From Akkermansia muciniphila (GTDB taxonomy: Bacteria > Verrucomicrobiota > Verrucomicrobiia > Verrucomicrobiales > Akkermansiaceae), in the NCBI RefSeq assembly GCF_030848305.1, contig NZ_CP114598.1, positions 2,418,001 through 2,482,000 on the forward strand: a stretch of 64,000 nucleotides of DNA, written 5' to 3'. The notes under the pieces were generated by a model. That model saw only the letters and a list, made by a program, of their open reading frames with translations. It did no database searches and was not told where the DNA came from. Of this stretch, positions 54,336 through 61,780 are shown in pieces; within the stretch, counting starts at the first letter, position 1, and every line of letters starts with the position of its first letter. The translations under genes were made by a program, and so were the position numbers.

Positions 54336-54425
54336 CTTGGAGCCGGGAGATAAAATCTTTTCAATAAAAAGGACTGTGACTGTAATCCCACCCCAGCAAC
54401 ATCAACTCCTCCTCCATCAAATCCA

Positions 54426-54629
54426 TCATGCCACAGTCCCCGCTCTCAGCTTCTTCCTGCTTGCGGATGCTTCTTTCACATCGGCTCCCTGTGTGGCAGC
54501 TTCCGCCACCATCAACTCAAACGCCTTTTTAGGAGTAATTTTTAATTGCTCACTCAGCTCCATCACCCGCGCCATTGCTCGCGGACTCAGGCCCAACCAA
54601 TCTATTTCCGGTCGCTCTGTCTTTCGCAT
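54426..54629 (-). CDS. Small ribbon-helix-helix-like protein, first gene of the leftward operon
   Basis: 67 residues: MRKTERPEIDWLGLSPRAMARVMELSEQLKITPKKAFELMVAEAATQ, a ribbon-helix-helix-like helical pair, and a basic tail. ATG 54629 coincides with the predicted transcription start of the leftward promoter (TATTTT ends 7 nt upstream), so the message may be leaderless, as for lambda cI from PRM. The frame is open to 54722 but would then run across the operators. Likely the antirepressor or Cro-like partner of the rightward repressor. Confidence 0.6.
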   Translation of the reverse strand: MRKTERPEIDWLGLSPRAMARVMELSEQLKITPKKAFELMVAEAATQGADVKEASASRKKLRAGTVA

Positions 54630-54635
54630 GTCACC

Positions 54636-54664
54636 AAAATACGAAAAAACACCGTGTTCGTCAA
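54636..54664 (-). promoter_or_regulatory. Leftward early promoter
   Basis: TTGACG (plus positions 54664-54659) and TATTTT (54641-54636) with a 17-nt spacer on the minus strand. The operator-like site at 54641-54658 fills the spacer, so repressor binding would exclude polymerase. Confidence 0.75.
54641..54658 (+). promoter_or_regulatory. Operator-like site O1
   Basis: ACGAAAAAACACCGTGTT; forms an inverted repeat with O2 (17 of 18 positions) across a 12-nt spacer. Confidence 0.7.
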
Positions 54665-54670
54665 CAACAA

Positions 54671-54688
54671 AACACGGTTTTTTTTCGT
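54671..54688 (-). promoter_or_regulatory. Operator-like site O2
   Basis: Minus-strand ACGAAAAAAAACCGTGTT; one mismatch to O1. Lies just upstream of the leftward -35 hexamer. Confidence 0.7.
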
Positions 54689-54716
54689 AAACAAGAAATA
54701 AAATCATCTTGCCAAT

Positions 54717-54734
54717 ACGCAAAAAGACCGTATT
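54717..54734 (+). promoter_or_regulatory. Operator-like site O3
   Basis: ACGCAAAAAGACCGTATT; three mismatches to O1. It ends 8 nt before the repressor ATG and could give autoregulation. Confidence 0.6.
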
Positions 54735-54742
54735 GTTAGCGC

Positions 54743-55291
54743 ATGACGCCTAGCAAAGAACAAATAAAATCTTGGCTCAAAACAATAGGAAAAGACCGAG
54801 AATGGCTCGCTAAACAATGTGGAGCCAAATCTAAAAGAACTGTAGAAAAATGGTTTGAAACTAAAGGTATTGTCCCTGCTAAGGCCATTTTGAAAATTAA
54901 TGAATTGATGCTTCAAACACAATATCAATCTTCTATACAACCTTCTAATTTGCCGAATCAGGACAATCGCGGGAAAATGGAATTGCGCTTGGACTACGAC
55001 ACTCAAAGACGGGTGGAAAAAGAAGCTCTACGCCTCCGCATGGAACTCTCCGCTTACTGTACAATGGCGGTGGAGTGGTGCAGTGAACAAGAAGATATAG
55101 GAGAACGCCTTGCTGCCCGGCTGGCCTCTCAACAACAAGGCACGGAAAAACAGGAGACAGCCAAACAAGGCCTCCCCTCCCATACGGAATCTTCCGATCC
55201 CGCCACCCGGAAACGCACAACCGAAGAAACTCTCGGCATACTGCGCATCGGAACTAATCCGGGCGCAAAGAGAAAATCAGGCTCTGCGTAA
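54743..55291 (+). CDS. Chimeric phage repressor: helix-turn-helix plus ribbon-helix-helix
   Basis: 182 residues, the only rightward gene of the prophage. Residues about 1-56 (WLKTIGKDREWLAKQCGAKSKRTVEKWFETKGIVPAKAILKIN) are a Cro/CI-type helix-turn-helix. Residues about 79-113 (MELRLDYDTQRRVEKEALRLRMELSAYCTMAVEW) are a ribbon-helix-helix. The remainder is a polar, lysine-rich tail. No LexA/CI-type peptidase motif is seen, so induction may not be by RecA cleavage. Divergent from the leftward operon with three operator-like sites between them. Confidence 0.75.
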   Translation: MTPSKEQIKSWLKTIGKDREWLAKQCGAKSKRTVEKWFETKGIVPAKAILKINELMLQTQYQSSIQPSNLPNQDNRGKMELRLDYDTQRRVEKEALRLRMELSAYCTMAVEWCSEQEDIGERLAARLASQQQGTEKQETAKQGLPSHTESSDPATRKRTTEETLGILRIGTNPGAKRKSGSA

Positions 55292-55404
55292 CATCATCGG
55301 TTATTACTTCTCTAATTGTGATTTTGACTTGGATATTTGGGAAAAACTGTCCCCAATAAACTAAGCCACTCCTTGCCACAATTACACCTTCTCTTCAAGA
55401 AATA

Positions 55405-55433
55405 TTTGTTAGAATCTGCATTTTTCTAACAAA
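55405..55433. terminator. AT-rich inverted repeat between convergent genes
   Basis: TTTGTTAGAA and TTCTAACAAA, perfect 10-bp arms with a 9-nt loop. Lies between the repressor (rightward) and the leftward membrane-protein gene, so it may be a bidirectional terminator or a protein-binding site. No GC-rich stem. Confidence 0.5.
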
Positions 55434-55455
55434 ACACGCGCTCAAACTCCTTCCA

Positions 55456-55788
55456 TCAAAAAATAACTGACCAATCCACAGTAATGAAACTCAAAAAAAT
55501 TGTCACTAGCACAACAACCATTACCACACCAAGACGCTCTTTCATTGTTAAAGGGCAATCATCTCCATTGCTATCCACAACCTTATTATCAAGCAACAAT
55601 TTTGAACAAATATACATCATAGAATCATAATGTTCATTTCTATCCCACCCCTTCAAAAGAGATAACAGACTCCCAATTAAAAACAACACGAAAGGACCAA
55701 TAAAAGAACCATCGTATATAAATCCTATGACACTTAAAATTACAGCGAAAAAGAAAATTGTCCCTTGAATAAAACAATTAGAATTCAC
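55456..55788 (-). CDS. Small three-helix membrane protein (lysogenic cassette)
   Basis: 110 residues with three hydrophobic spans: ccFFFAVILSVIGFIYDG-like near residues 12-28, FIGPFVLFLIGSLLSLL near 29-45, and GVVMVVVLVTIFLSFI near 86-102, with a polar, acidic loop between the second and third. AT-rich compared with its neighbours. Overlaps the preceding coiled-coil gene by 4 nt. The location between repressor and integrase, outside the lytic operon, fits a lysogenic-conversion gene such as superinfection exclusion. Not recognised. Confidence 0.6.
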   Translation of the reverse strand: MNSNCFIQGTIFFFAVILSVIGFIYDGSFIGPFVLFLIGSLLSLLKGWDRNEHYDSMMYICSKLLLDNKVVDSNGDDCPLTMKERLGVVMVVVLVTIFLSFITVDWSVIF

Positions 55789-56087
55789 CCAACAAGAATA
55801 TAATTCCCCCTTAAAACCCCTAATAACTCAACCTCTTTTTCTCTTATAGAATTTAATTTATTCAATTCATTGTTAATATCATATATATTTTTCTTAAGTT
55901 TTACATTTTCATCACAGACCTCATAATAATCTTTGGCCAATTTTCTCAAAACATCTATTTCATCCTCTATCCCTTCGGTAGACAATACCCGTATATCTAT
56001 AAACTTTTTTGCGCGTTCTCTACTTTCAGAAGCCAAAAGCGCACTAACAGGATTCTCCTTCTTACTTACCAATCGCATTGCACACAT
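55785..56087 (-). CDS. Coiled-coil protein (lysogenic cassette)
   Basis: About 100 residues from ATG 56087, which lies 43 nt after the integrase stop; a longer frame begins in the integrase at 56198 but the first part is an arginine run read from the wrong frame. VLRKLAKDYYEVCDENVKLKKNIYDINNELNKLNSIREKEVELLGVL is a good coiled coil. AT-rich and co-transcribed with the membrane protein, with a 4-nt overlap. The function is unknown; a sensor/effector pair for phage exclusion is one possibility. Confidence 0.55.
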   Translation of the reverse strand: MCAMRLVSKKENPVSALLASESRERAKKFIDIRVLSTEGIEDEIDVLRKLAKDYYEVCDENVKLKKNIYDINNELNKLNSIREKEVELLGVLRGNYILVG

Positions 56088-56130
56088 ATCGTCACAATAA
56101 TTATAATTTAAATCAGATAAAGAAAAAACT

Positions 56131-57429
56131 TTACAACTCCGGCAACTTCTCCAACGCCTTCTCCGTCGCCTCCGCTCCAAACTTAATATACCCGGCATGC
56201 ACGGCGGCGGAAGAGTGCCCTACAATCTCCTGCACCATCGCCGGAACCACTCCTGCATCATGCAGCATCGTTGCTACAGTATAACGCAAAGAGTGGAAAG
56301 ACAGCTCATTCTTCACCCTTCTCTTTCCGTCTCTGGCAGGAGTTAATTTCCTGTATCTTTTCCCGGCCAATCGTGGATCACGGTCAATCAAACCGGCATC
56401 AAACAACATCCCGGAAAACTCCGCAGACAACCTGCCGCTCCCAGACCGCTCATACATCTCGGCACGGGACGGATGAACAAACACGGCATCCTCTCCACAG
56501 ACAGTTTGCCGCTCGCGCAACACTCCGGCCAAAACCGGAACCATCGGCACCACCATCTCCCGGCCCGTCTTTTGAGTCACCAATTTCACCACTCCCTTTT
56601 CCCAATCCACAGCATCCCACCTCAGCATCGCCACATCCCCCAACCTCTGGCCGCCAAGATAAAGAGAACACAACACCATACTCCTCCACTCCTCATCACA
56701 TCGCTCCAACACTCTCCGCAACTCTTCCAGCGTAAAACCGCGCCGGGCAATTCTTCCAGAATCCGTCTTTTTATCCCTCGGCAGCTCCACTCCCATTCCG
56801 GGATTCCTCTCAATCACACCCAACTTAACAGCAGCATTAAAAACAGCGCAAACCATCCCAAACTCCTTCTTCACTGTCTTGACGGCAAACATTCCGGCCA
56901 GTTCCAGCATAAAATCATTCATCATGCGGGGAGTAATACGTTCCATTGACCAATCAACCCTGTCTTCCAAAAATGTATAAAACCTGTTTGCGGCATTCCG
57001 ATAATTCCGGACAGTCGCAACAGACTTCCCCTTTCTGCCCAACCCGGCAATAAAATCGCCAAACCAAGCACGCACAGTAGGAGCAGAAACCTCCTCTCCT
57101 GTCACCTCTACAGCCAACTCCCCAATCACCTTCCGTATATGGAAAACAGTCCATCCCTTCTTTGCGGCGGACTCCCACGCATCAGCCACCTTTTGAGCCA
57201 GCTTCCGCGCATCCGTCGCGGACATCCCCGCCTCCTTTAGAGCCTCCACCTTCTCCCGCTCCATACCGCTGTTTAAAAGCCTCTGAGCATCCTTCTCAGA
57301 TATAGCACCCGCCGGAGCAACTTCAATCTTGGTACTATGAGTGACAAGTTTCCACTTGCCGGATGCGGTGGGCACATAAAAACAAGCATGCCAAAACCGA
57401 GATCCCTTTCTGCATCTCAAAAACGCCAT
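56131..57429 (-). CDS. int: Tyrosine-type site-specific integrase
   Basis: 432 residues from ATG 57429; an in-frame TTG at 57465 would add 12 residues encoded inside the att repeat. N-terminal arm-binding region, SAM-like core-binding domain (VTGEEVSAPTVRAWFGDFIAGLG through RFYTFLEDR), then the catalytic domain with RI in GGQRLGDVAML (around 258), the HxxR of FHSLRYTVATML (around 379), the GH of QEIVGHSS and the nucleophile tyrosine in HAGYIKFG (around 414). Mediates integration at tRNA-Val(TAC). Transcription is codirectional with that tRNA. Confidence 0.93.
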   Translation of the reverse strand: MAFLRCRKGSRFWHACFYVPTASGKWKLVTHSTKIEVAPAGAISEKDAQRLLNSGMEREKVEALKEAGMSATDARKLAQKVADAWESAAKKGWTVFHIRKVIGELAVEVTGEEVSAPTVRAWFGDFIAGLGRKGKSVATVRNYRNAANRFYTFLEDRVDWSMERITPRMMNDFMLELAGMFAVKTVKKEFGMVCAVFNAAVKLGVIERNPGMGVELPRDKKTDSGRIARRGFTLEELRRVLERCDEEWRSMVLCSLYLGGQRLGDVAMLRWDAVDWEKGVVKLVTQKTGREMVVPMVPVLAGVLRERQTVCGEDAVFVHPSRAEMYERSGSGRLSAEFSGMLFDAGLIDRDPRLAGKRYRKLTPARDGKRRVKNELSFHSLRYTVATMLHDAGVVPAMVQEIVGHSSAAVHAGYIKFGAEATEKALEKLPEL

Positions 57430-57435
57430 GCCTGA

Positions 57436-57597
57436 TATAGCATCATAACTAGCATCAAAAAGCAACTATTCATATCCCGTCATACCCTGTCACCTAACAA
57501 ACTATTTATTAATTAACCCTCTAAAAAACAACGAAAAAGCCCGCACTTTCATTGTGCGGGCTTTTTATTCAAAAAGAAAGCTTTTGGTACACGGAGA
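57436..57597. repeat. attR: right copy of the attachment-site repeat
   Basis: Direct repeat of 21061-21222. It holds the 3' end and terminator of tRNA-Val(TAC) and the 5' flank of the integrase gene. Two arm-like motifs, ATAGCATCA at 57437-57445 and CTAGCATCA at 57449-57457, lie 12 bp apart at its integrase end. In the left copy the second motif is degraded (CCAACATCA). Confidence 0.95.
57534..57566 (-). terminator. Terminator of tRNA-Val(TAC), inside attR
   Basis: AAAAAGCCCGCAC / GTGCGGGCTTTTT with a 7-nt loop; T-runs on both strands. An identical copy sits in attL at 21159-21191, where it follows the polyvalent gene. Confidence 0.85.
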
Positions 57598-57659
57598 GGG
57601 ATTCGAACCCACGACCAACTGTGTGTAAGACAGCCGCTCTACCACTGAGCTATCCGTGC
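57585..57659 (-). tRNA. tRNA-Val, anticodon TAC; prophage integration target
   Basis: Minus strand: acceptor GCACGGA pairs with TCCGTGT, D-arm GCTC/GAGC, anticodon stem GCTGT/ACAGT with loop CTTACAC (anticodon TAC, codon GUA), TPsiC GGTTCGAATCC and encoded ACCA. Its last 12 nt are repeated at attL, so the gene was rebuilt on integration. Confidence 0.95.
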
Positions 57660-57672
57660 ATGAGGTGGCGGG

Positions 57673-57701
57673 AATATATACCGGAAAACCGGACCCGGCA
57701 A
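57673..57701 (-). promoter_or_regulatory. Promoter of tRNA-Val(TAC)
   Basis: On the minus strand TTGCCG (57701-57696), 17-nt spacer, TATATT (57678-57673), 14 nt before the tRNA 5' end. Confidence 0.75.
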
Positions 57702-57854
57702 GGAGAAAATGAGAAAAATGCGTTTTCATCTCCTTGTTCTCCATATCAGTAAACTCTGGACACCGCAAATTCCGGAAAAAGAAAAGAAGGCAGGTGAAAA
57801 TTTCCTGTTCCTTTCCGGGAATATGCTTGCGAATTATTTCCGAAACCTGTTTCC

Positions 57855-60506
57855 CTACCTGATGTCCACACGCCGGAGAGCACGGTAATGCAGGATAATG
57901 AAGAGGACGCACAATACAGCCTCGGCCCCATAGAACATGTCTAACGCATCCCGACCGGAGGTGAACCCGTAGGAGTGCAGCCCTACTCCCAGCATATTGA
58001 CGCCCCACCAGGCAAAGGCAATGATAACGCCGCCCACCACATTGCTGAAGTGGAGCAGCCAGGAAGACAGCCATCCGGCTTTCCGGGCATGCAATACGGT
58101 CAATTGCCACAGAACAATCATCAACGCTCCGTTTTCCTTGGGATCCCAGCCCCAGAAACGCCCCCAGGATTCATTGCCCCAAATACCCCCAAAAACCGTT
58201 CCCACCAGCGTAAACACCAGGGAAAAACACAAGATGCCGTAAGCCATGCGGCCCAGGGATTGTTCCGTTTTTCCGCCAATCAGGCGCAAGGGGGAAGCCA
58301 GCAGGTATATATGGGAGAGCACCGCCGCCAGCAACCCGGCCGCGTACCCCAGCACAATGGTAATGACATGGGTGGAAAGCAGGAAATTGGAGCGCAGGAT
58401 GGCCACCAGGGGATCCATATGGTCCACAGCCTGGGAGGATTCATACAAAATACCCATCTGACAGGAGAAAGCCCCAAGCAAAAGCCCCGCCGCCAGTACA
58501 ATTCCCTTTTTACTGAAAAGTTCCACCACAAGAGCGCAGAGAACTCCCATGCAGGCGATGAAAGCGATGGTTTCATACGTATTGCCCACCGGGGACCTCA
58601 TGGTGATGAGCACGCGGATGACCAGCGCCGCAGCCAGCACTCCGGCTCCGCCCGCGCCTGTCAGCCACGCCAGGCTGAAACCTCCGGGCCGGAGAAAACG
58701 CCGCCAGAAGGGAGCGTTGGCAACCGGGCGGAAAAGCGCGCAGAGCAGCAGGCACACGAACGCCGCTACAAAGACAGCCAGGGAAACATAAAGCGGATCC
58801 AGACGATAGTAGAAAATTTCTCTTTCCAGGCCGTGCCGATCTCCGGCGGAGGCGGCTTCATTGGGCTGAACCAGCTTTTCCAGCAGCAGGCCTTCCGCTT
58901 TCATCCGCAGTGCGGAAGCCTCCGCCCCTGCCATGCCGACTGCCTTGCGTTCCAGCAGGGACGCCATTGCCAAAAAGGCTCCGGCAGCTTTATCCGGGGC
59001 GGCCGTCCACAGGCGTTCTCCATCACGGCCGACAGCAGGAAACCAGCGCGGGAAGTCCATCCGTTCCATGGCGGCGGGGTCTTCCAGCATGATCCGGGAG
59101 CCAAGCATCCAGCCCCGCACCACGTCAAAGTTGCGGGCAAGGGACAGAATTTCCTTCTGGGCTTCTGTCAGATTCGTTTCTCCCAGCAACCGGATTTCCC
59201 GGACGGCACGGGTCATTTCCTCCCAGCGTTCCGCAAGCTGCGCATAAGAGTATTTTTTCCGCTTGTCTTTCTGGTCCGGCAGGTGCAGGCGCCTGACCAC
59301 CTCTTCCCGATTGACCAGAAAAACAGGATATTGTTCCGCCAGCTCCGGACGGAACATGCTGTCCAGCATCCATTCCACCGGGGAGAGCTTCCTTTTCCCC
59401 TCCGGCGTATCAATCACCAAGCTTCTTTTGCCCAGCGTCCGGAGCAGATGGAAACCCGCATAAGTAGAAACAGGCTTCAGGCGGCCGCCGTCCTGAACGG
59501 CCATGGCCCCGGCCCGTTCCACCAAAAAGGAAGACCAGGGCACATAATGTTCCACCAGAACCGGATGGACGGCAGGCCGCGCCGCCAGCATGCCGATGCC
59601 GAAGATGGCCGCTACCAGCAGGCAAATGCCTGCCAGGCGCAGACGTTTTTTTCCGCCGGAGGCGGAAGCAGCCTGCGGTTCCTCCTTCACCTCCGGTTCG
59701 GCAGCCGCAAGCCCGGGTTTGCGGCGCAGGTATCTGCCGAAAACACAGCCAAAATGCCACAGCAACCCTGCAGCGATGATGTAGGAGGACCATTTGGGCA
59801 TCTGCTCCAGGGGATTATGGGAAGCGCGGAGAATGGAGATAAGCCTGCCCGGATGCAGGGAATCCTGACCCCAGCTCATCTGGTACAGCGTCCAGCCGGA
59901 AAGGCGCAGAGGCTCGTTCATGCGGATAACGGCGTCATACTGACCGCCGGATTCCGGGAAGACGGTTACCTGGGATTCATAGGATTTAGGTTTGGAAGTT
60001 CCCGGATAAAACTCCGGCACAAAGCGGTTCAGGCGCAAATCAAACGGAAGGGAAGATTCGTGCACCCGGTCCCCCTGGGGCAGTTCCACCTGTTCCACGG
60101 CCACCGTCATTTTGTTGCCCAGCATGATGCCTGCCAGCAGCAGCAAAATACCCCCATGAGCCACCAGCACGCCCGCGTGCCTCCAGGTCCACCGGATGCG
60201 GAACATCCCGCCTATGAGCAGGTTGATGAACAGCAGGACGCAGGTAATGCCCATGCCGGGCAGAGGCAGGGAAATCAGGGAGTTCTCCCCGCCCAGCGGT
60301 ATCAGCACATACGCCGCCCCGAAAAAAGACTCTATGGCAGCCTCCGCCCCCATGGAGGAAGACAGCCTCACCTGGTGCAGCGTTCCGGCAAAAGTCAGCG
60401 CCAGAAGAATCAGCATCAGGGCGATGCCCAACCCGTAGCTTCCGGCAACATTCCAGAGGCTGCGTCCATATTTTTCCCAAGCCGCATCCGTTCGTTCCCT
60501 GTCCAT
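57855..60506 (-). CDS. ccsBA: Fused ResB-CcsA cytochrome c biogenesis protein
   Basis: 883 residues from ATG 60506 (a GTG at 60548 is an alternative). The N-terminal ResB half has membrane spans and a large extracytoplasmic loop; the C-terminal CcsA half has the heme-binding tryptophan-rich WGWDPKENGALMIVLW segment with flanking histidines (HVITIVLGYAAG; LLHFSNVVGG). Exports heme and ligates it to apocytochromes c in the periplasm (System II). It implies cytochrome c, probably of an anaerobic nitrite-type respiration, in this organism. Confidence 0.9.
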   Translation of the reverse strand: MDRERTDAAWEKYGRSLWNVAGSYGLGIALMLILLALTFAGTLHQVRLSSSMGAEAAIESFFGAAYVLIPLGGENSLISLPLPGMGITCVLLFINLLIGGMFRIRWTWRHAGVLVAHGGILLLLAGIMLGNKMTVAVEQVELPQGDRVHESSLPFDLRLNRFVPEFYPGTSKPKSYESQVTVFPESGGQYDAVIRMNEPLRLSGWTLYQMSWGQDSLHPGRLISILRASHNPLEQMPKWSSYIIAAGLLWHFGCVFGRYLRRKPGLAAAEPEVKEEPQAASASGGKKRLRLAGICLLVAAIFGIGMLAARPAVHPVLVEHYVPWSSFLVERAGAMAVQDGGRLKPVSTYAGFHLLRTLGKRSLVIDTPEGKRKLSPVEWMLDSMFRPELAEQYPVFLVNREEVVRRLHLPDQKDKRKKYSYAQLAERWEEMTRAVREIRLLGETNLTEAQKEILSLARNFDVVRGWMLGSRIMLEDPAAMERMDFPRWFPAVGRDGERLWTAAPDKAAGAFLAMASLLERKAVGMAGAEASALRMKAEGLLLEKLVQPNEAASAGDRHGLEREIFYYRLDPLYVSLAVFVAAFVCLLLCALFRPVANAPFWRRFLRPGGFSLAWLTGAGGAGVLAAALVIRVLITMRSPVGNTYETIAFIACMGVLCALVVELFSKKGIVLAAGLLLGAFSCQMGILYESSQAVDHMDPLVAILRSNFLLSTHVITIVLGYAAGLLAAVLSHIYLLASPLRLIGGKTEQSLGRMAYGILCFSLVFTLVGTVFGGIWGNESWGRFWGWDPKENGALMIVLWQLTVLHARKAGWLSSWLLHFSNVVGGVIIAFAWWGVNMLGVGLHSYGFTSGRDALDMFYGAEAVLCVLFIILHYRALRRVDIR

Positions 60507-60596
60507 CAGCGTAAGGCGTCCGTAGTCCAAAAAGAGGGCCGATTGCACGATCAGCTCGTGAAACCGGCCTCAACCATATCTCTGGATAAAAAGTTA

Positions 60597-61172
60597 TTAA
60601 AAATTGTCCGCCAATTCTTCAAAGAATGCCTGGGGATGCGCGCAGGCCGGACACACCTTGGGGGCAGTGGTGCCGGTATGTACATAACCGCAGTTGCGGC
60701 ACTTCCACTGGATTTCCTTCTCCTTGGCAAAAACCCTGCCTTCGCGCACGTTTTCAGCCAGCTTGAGGTAACGGGCTTCATGGTGCTGCTCTACGGAGGC
60801 AATCTTGCGGAAAGTTTCCGCAATGGCGGGGAAGCCTTCCCTGTCCGCCACTTCGGCAAATGCAGGGTACATGTCGGACCATTCGTCATGCTCGCCGGCG
60901 GCTGCGGCCAGCAGACAATCCTCCGTAGATTCCAAAGGAGCCGTGCAGACGGCGTGCGTTACTTCAATGCAGGCGTCTTTCAGCAGTTTGAAAAATACCT
61001 TGGCATGTTCTTTCTCATTGTCGGCCGTTTCCAGAAAGATAGCGGCAATCTGTTCGTAACCGGCCTTCTTGGCTACGCCGGCAAAGTAGGTGTAGCGGTT
61101 GCGCGCTTCAGATTCCCCGGCAAAAGCCTTGAGAAGATTCTTTTCTGTTTCTGTCCCTTTGATGGATTTCAT
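60597..61172 (-). CDS. rbr: Rubrerythrin
   Basis: 191 residues. A four-helix di-iron domain with [41 protein letters not shown] and [11 protein letters not shown] carries ExxxY and ExxH ligands. The C-terminal rubredoxin domain has [10 protein letters not shown] and CPACAHP (two CxxC). Reduces hydrogen peroxide in anaerobes with electrons from rubredoxin or NADH. Stands alone, 90 nt between its start and the next open frame. Confidence 0.92.
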   Translation of the reverse strand: MKSIKGTETEKNLLKAFAGESEARNRYTYFAGVAKKAGYEQIAAIFLETADNEKEHAKVFFKLLKDACIEVTHAVCTAPLESTEDCLLAAAAGEHDEWSDMYPAFAEVADREGFPAIAETFRKIASVEQHHEARYLKLAENVREGRVFAKEKEIQWKCRNCGYVHTGTTAPKVCPACAHPQAFFEELADNF

Positions 61173-61259
61173 AAATTAGTCATCTGGTTGCGTAAACGAA
61201 AGCATCCTAATAAGACGCCGCGAAAAAACAAGCAATTATTGAATGAATCTAAAAAATGA

Positions 61260-61706
61260 ACATATCCGGAAAAACAAAAGAGGTACCAGGAAGTGTACAA
61301 ACGGCCTTACGGGTATCATTACGCCATTTGCCCGAAAAACAGCAACCTCCCGGCAGGGTATATCCATGCAGGCACGGACGGCAGCCATGACCTCGGCTAC
61401 GGATTGCTTAAAGAGTTCTGGCACAGAGGCTTTGCCACGGAGGCGGCCAGGGCTGTTGTCGCCCGGTTGAAGAAAGACGGCATACCCTACATCACGGCCA
61501 CACACGATATCAGGAATCCCCACAGCGGAGGCGTCATGAAACAGCTGGGCATGCGCTACCAGTATTCCTATGAAGAGCTGTGGCAACCCAAAAATATTCC
61601 GGTCACTTTCCGCATGTACCAGTTGAATCTGGATGGACAGGAGGACCGGGTTTATCAGGAATACTGGAACAAGTCATCCGTCCGTTTCAAGGAAACCGGT
61701 ATCTGA
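61260..61706 (+). pseudogene. N-terminally truncated GNAT acetyltransferase
   Basis: The open frame begins straight after a TGA at 61257; the first possible start is GTG 61293. What remains (about 137-149 residues) is the C-terminal part of a GNAT: AGYIHAGTDGSHDLGYGLLKEFWHRGFATEAARAVV has the acetyl-CoA pocket (R/GxGxA-like HRGFATEA), and then RNPHSGGVMKQLGM. The first 50-60 residues of the usual fold are not in either neighbouring frame, and only 90 nt separate it from rubrerythrin. A shortened functional protein is possible. Confidence 0.6.
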
Positions 61707-61780
61707 ATTCCCAATACCCGGCCTCATCCACAGGAGCGCCTTCCCGCCCTGTGAAACATGGCGGCTACCTCCGCCTCCGG

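Larger units (their letters stand above)
21061..57597. mobile_element. Complete T7-morphology temperate prophage inserted at tRNA-Val(TAC)
   Basis: About 36.5 kb from attL to attR. It carries integrase, repressor, replication, DNA methylation, packaging, connector, capsid, tail-tube, internal virion and lysis genes with no visible frameshift, so it may be inducible. Apart from the repressor all genes are on the minus strand. The tail is of podovirus type (connector, gp11, gp12, three internal virion proteins, no tape measure or sheath). The late genes show extreme strand asymmetry (C far above G on the plus strand), interrupted at about 39.8-42.0 kb and right of about 50 kb, suggesting a mosaic of modules. 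Confidence 0.93.

Noticed and set aside
21061..57597. CRISPR array
   Set aside because: The only short tandem repeats are the 11-bp iterons without spacers, so no CRISPR is present.
57975..61259. 1094-codon plus-strand frame across ccsBA and rubrerythrin
   Set aside because: Antisense to two well-recognised genes, with the typical composition of a high-GC shadow frame.
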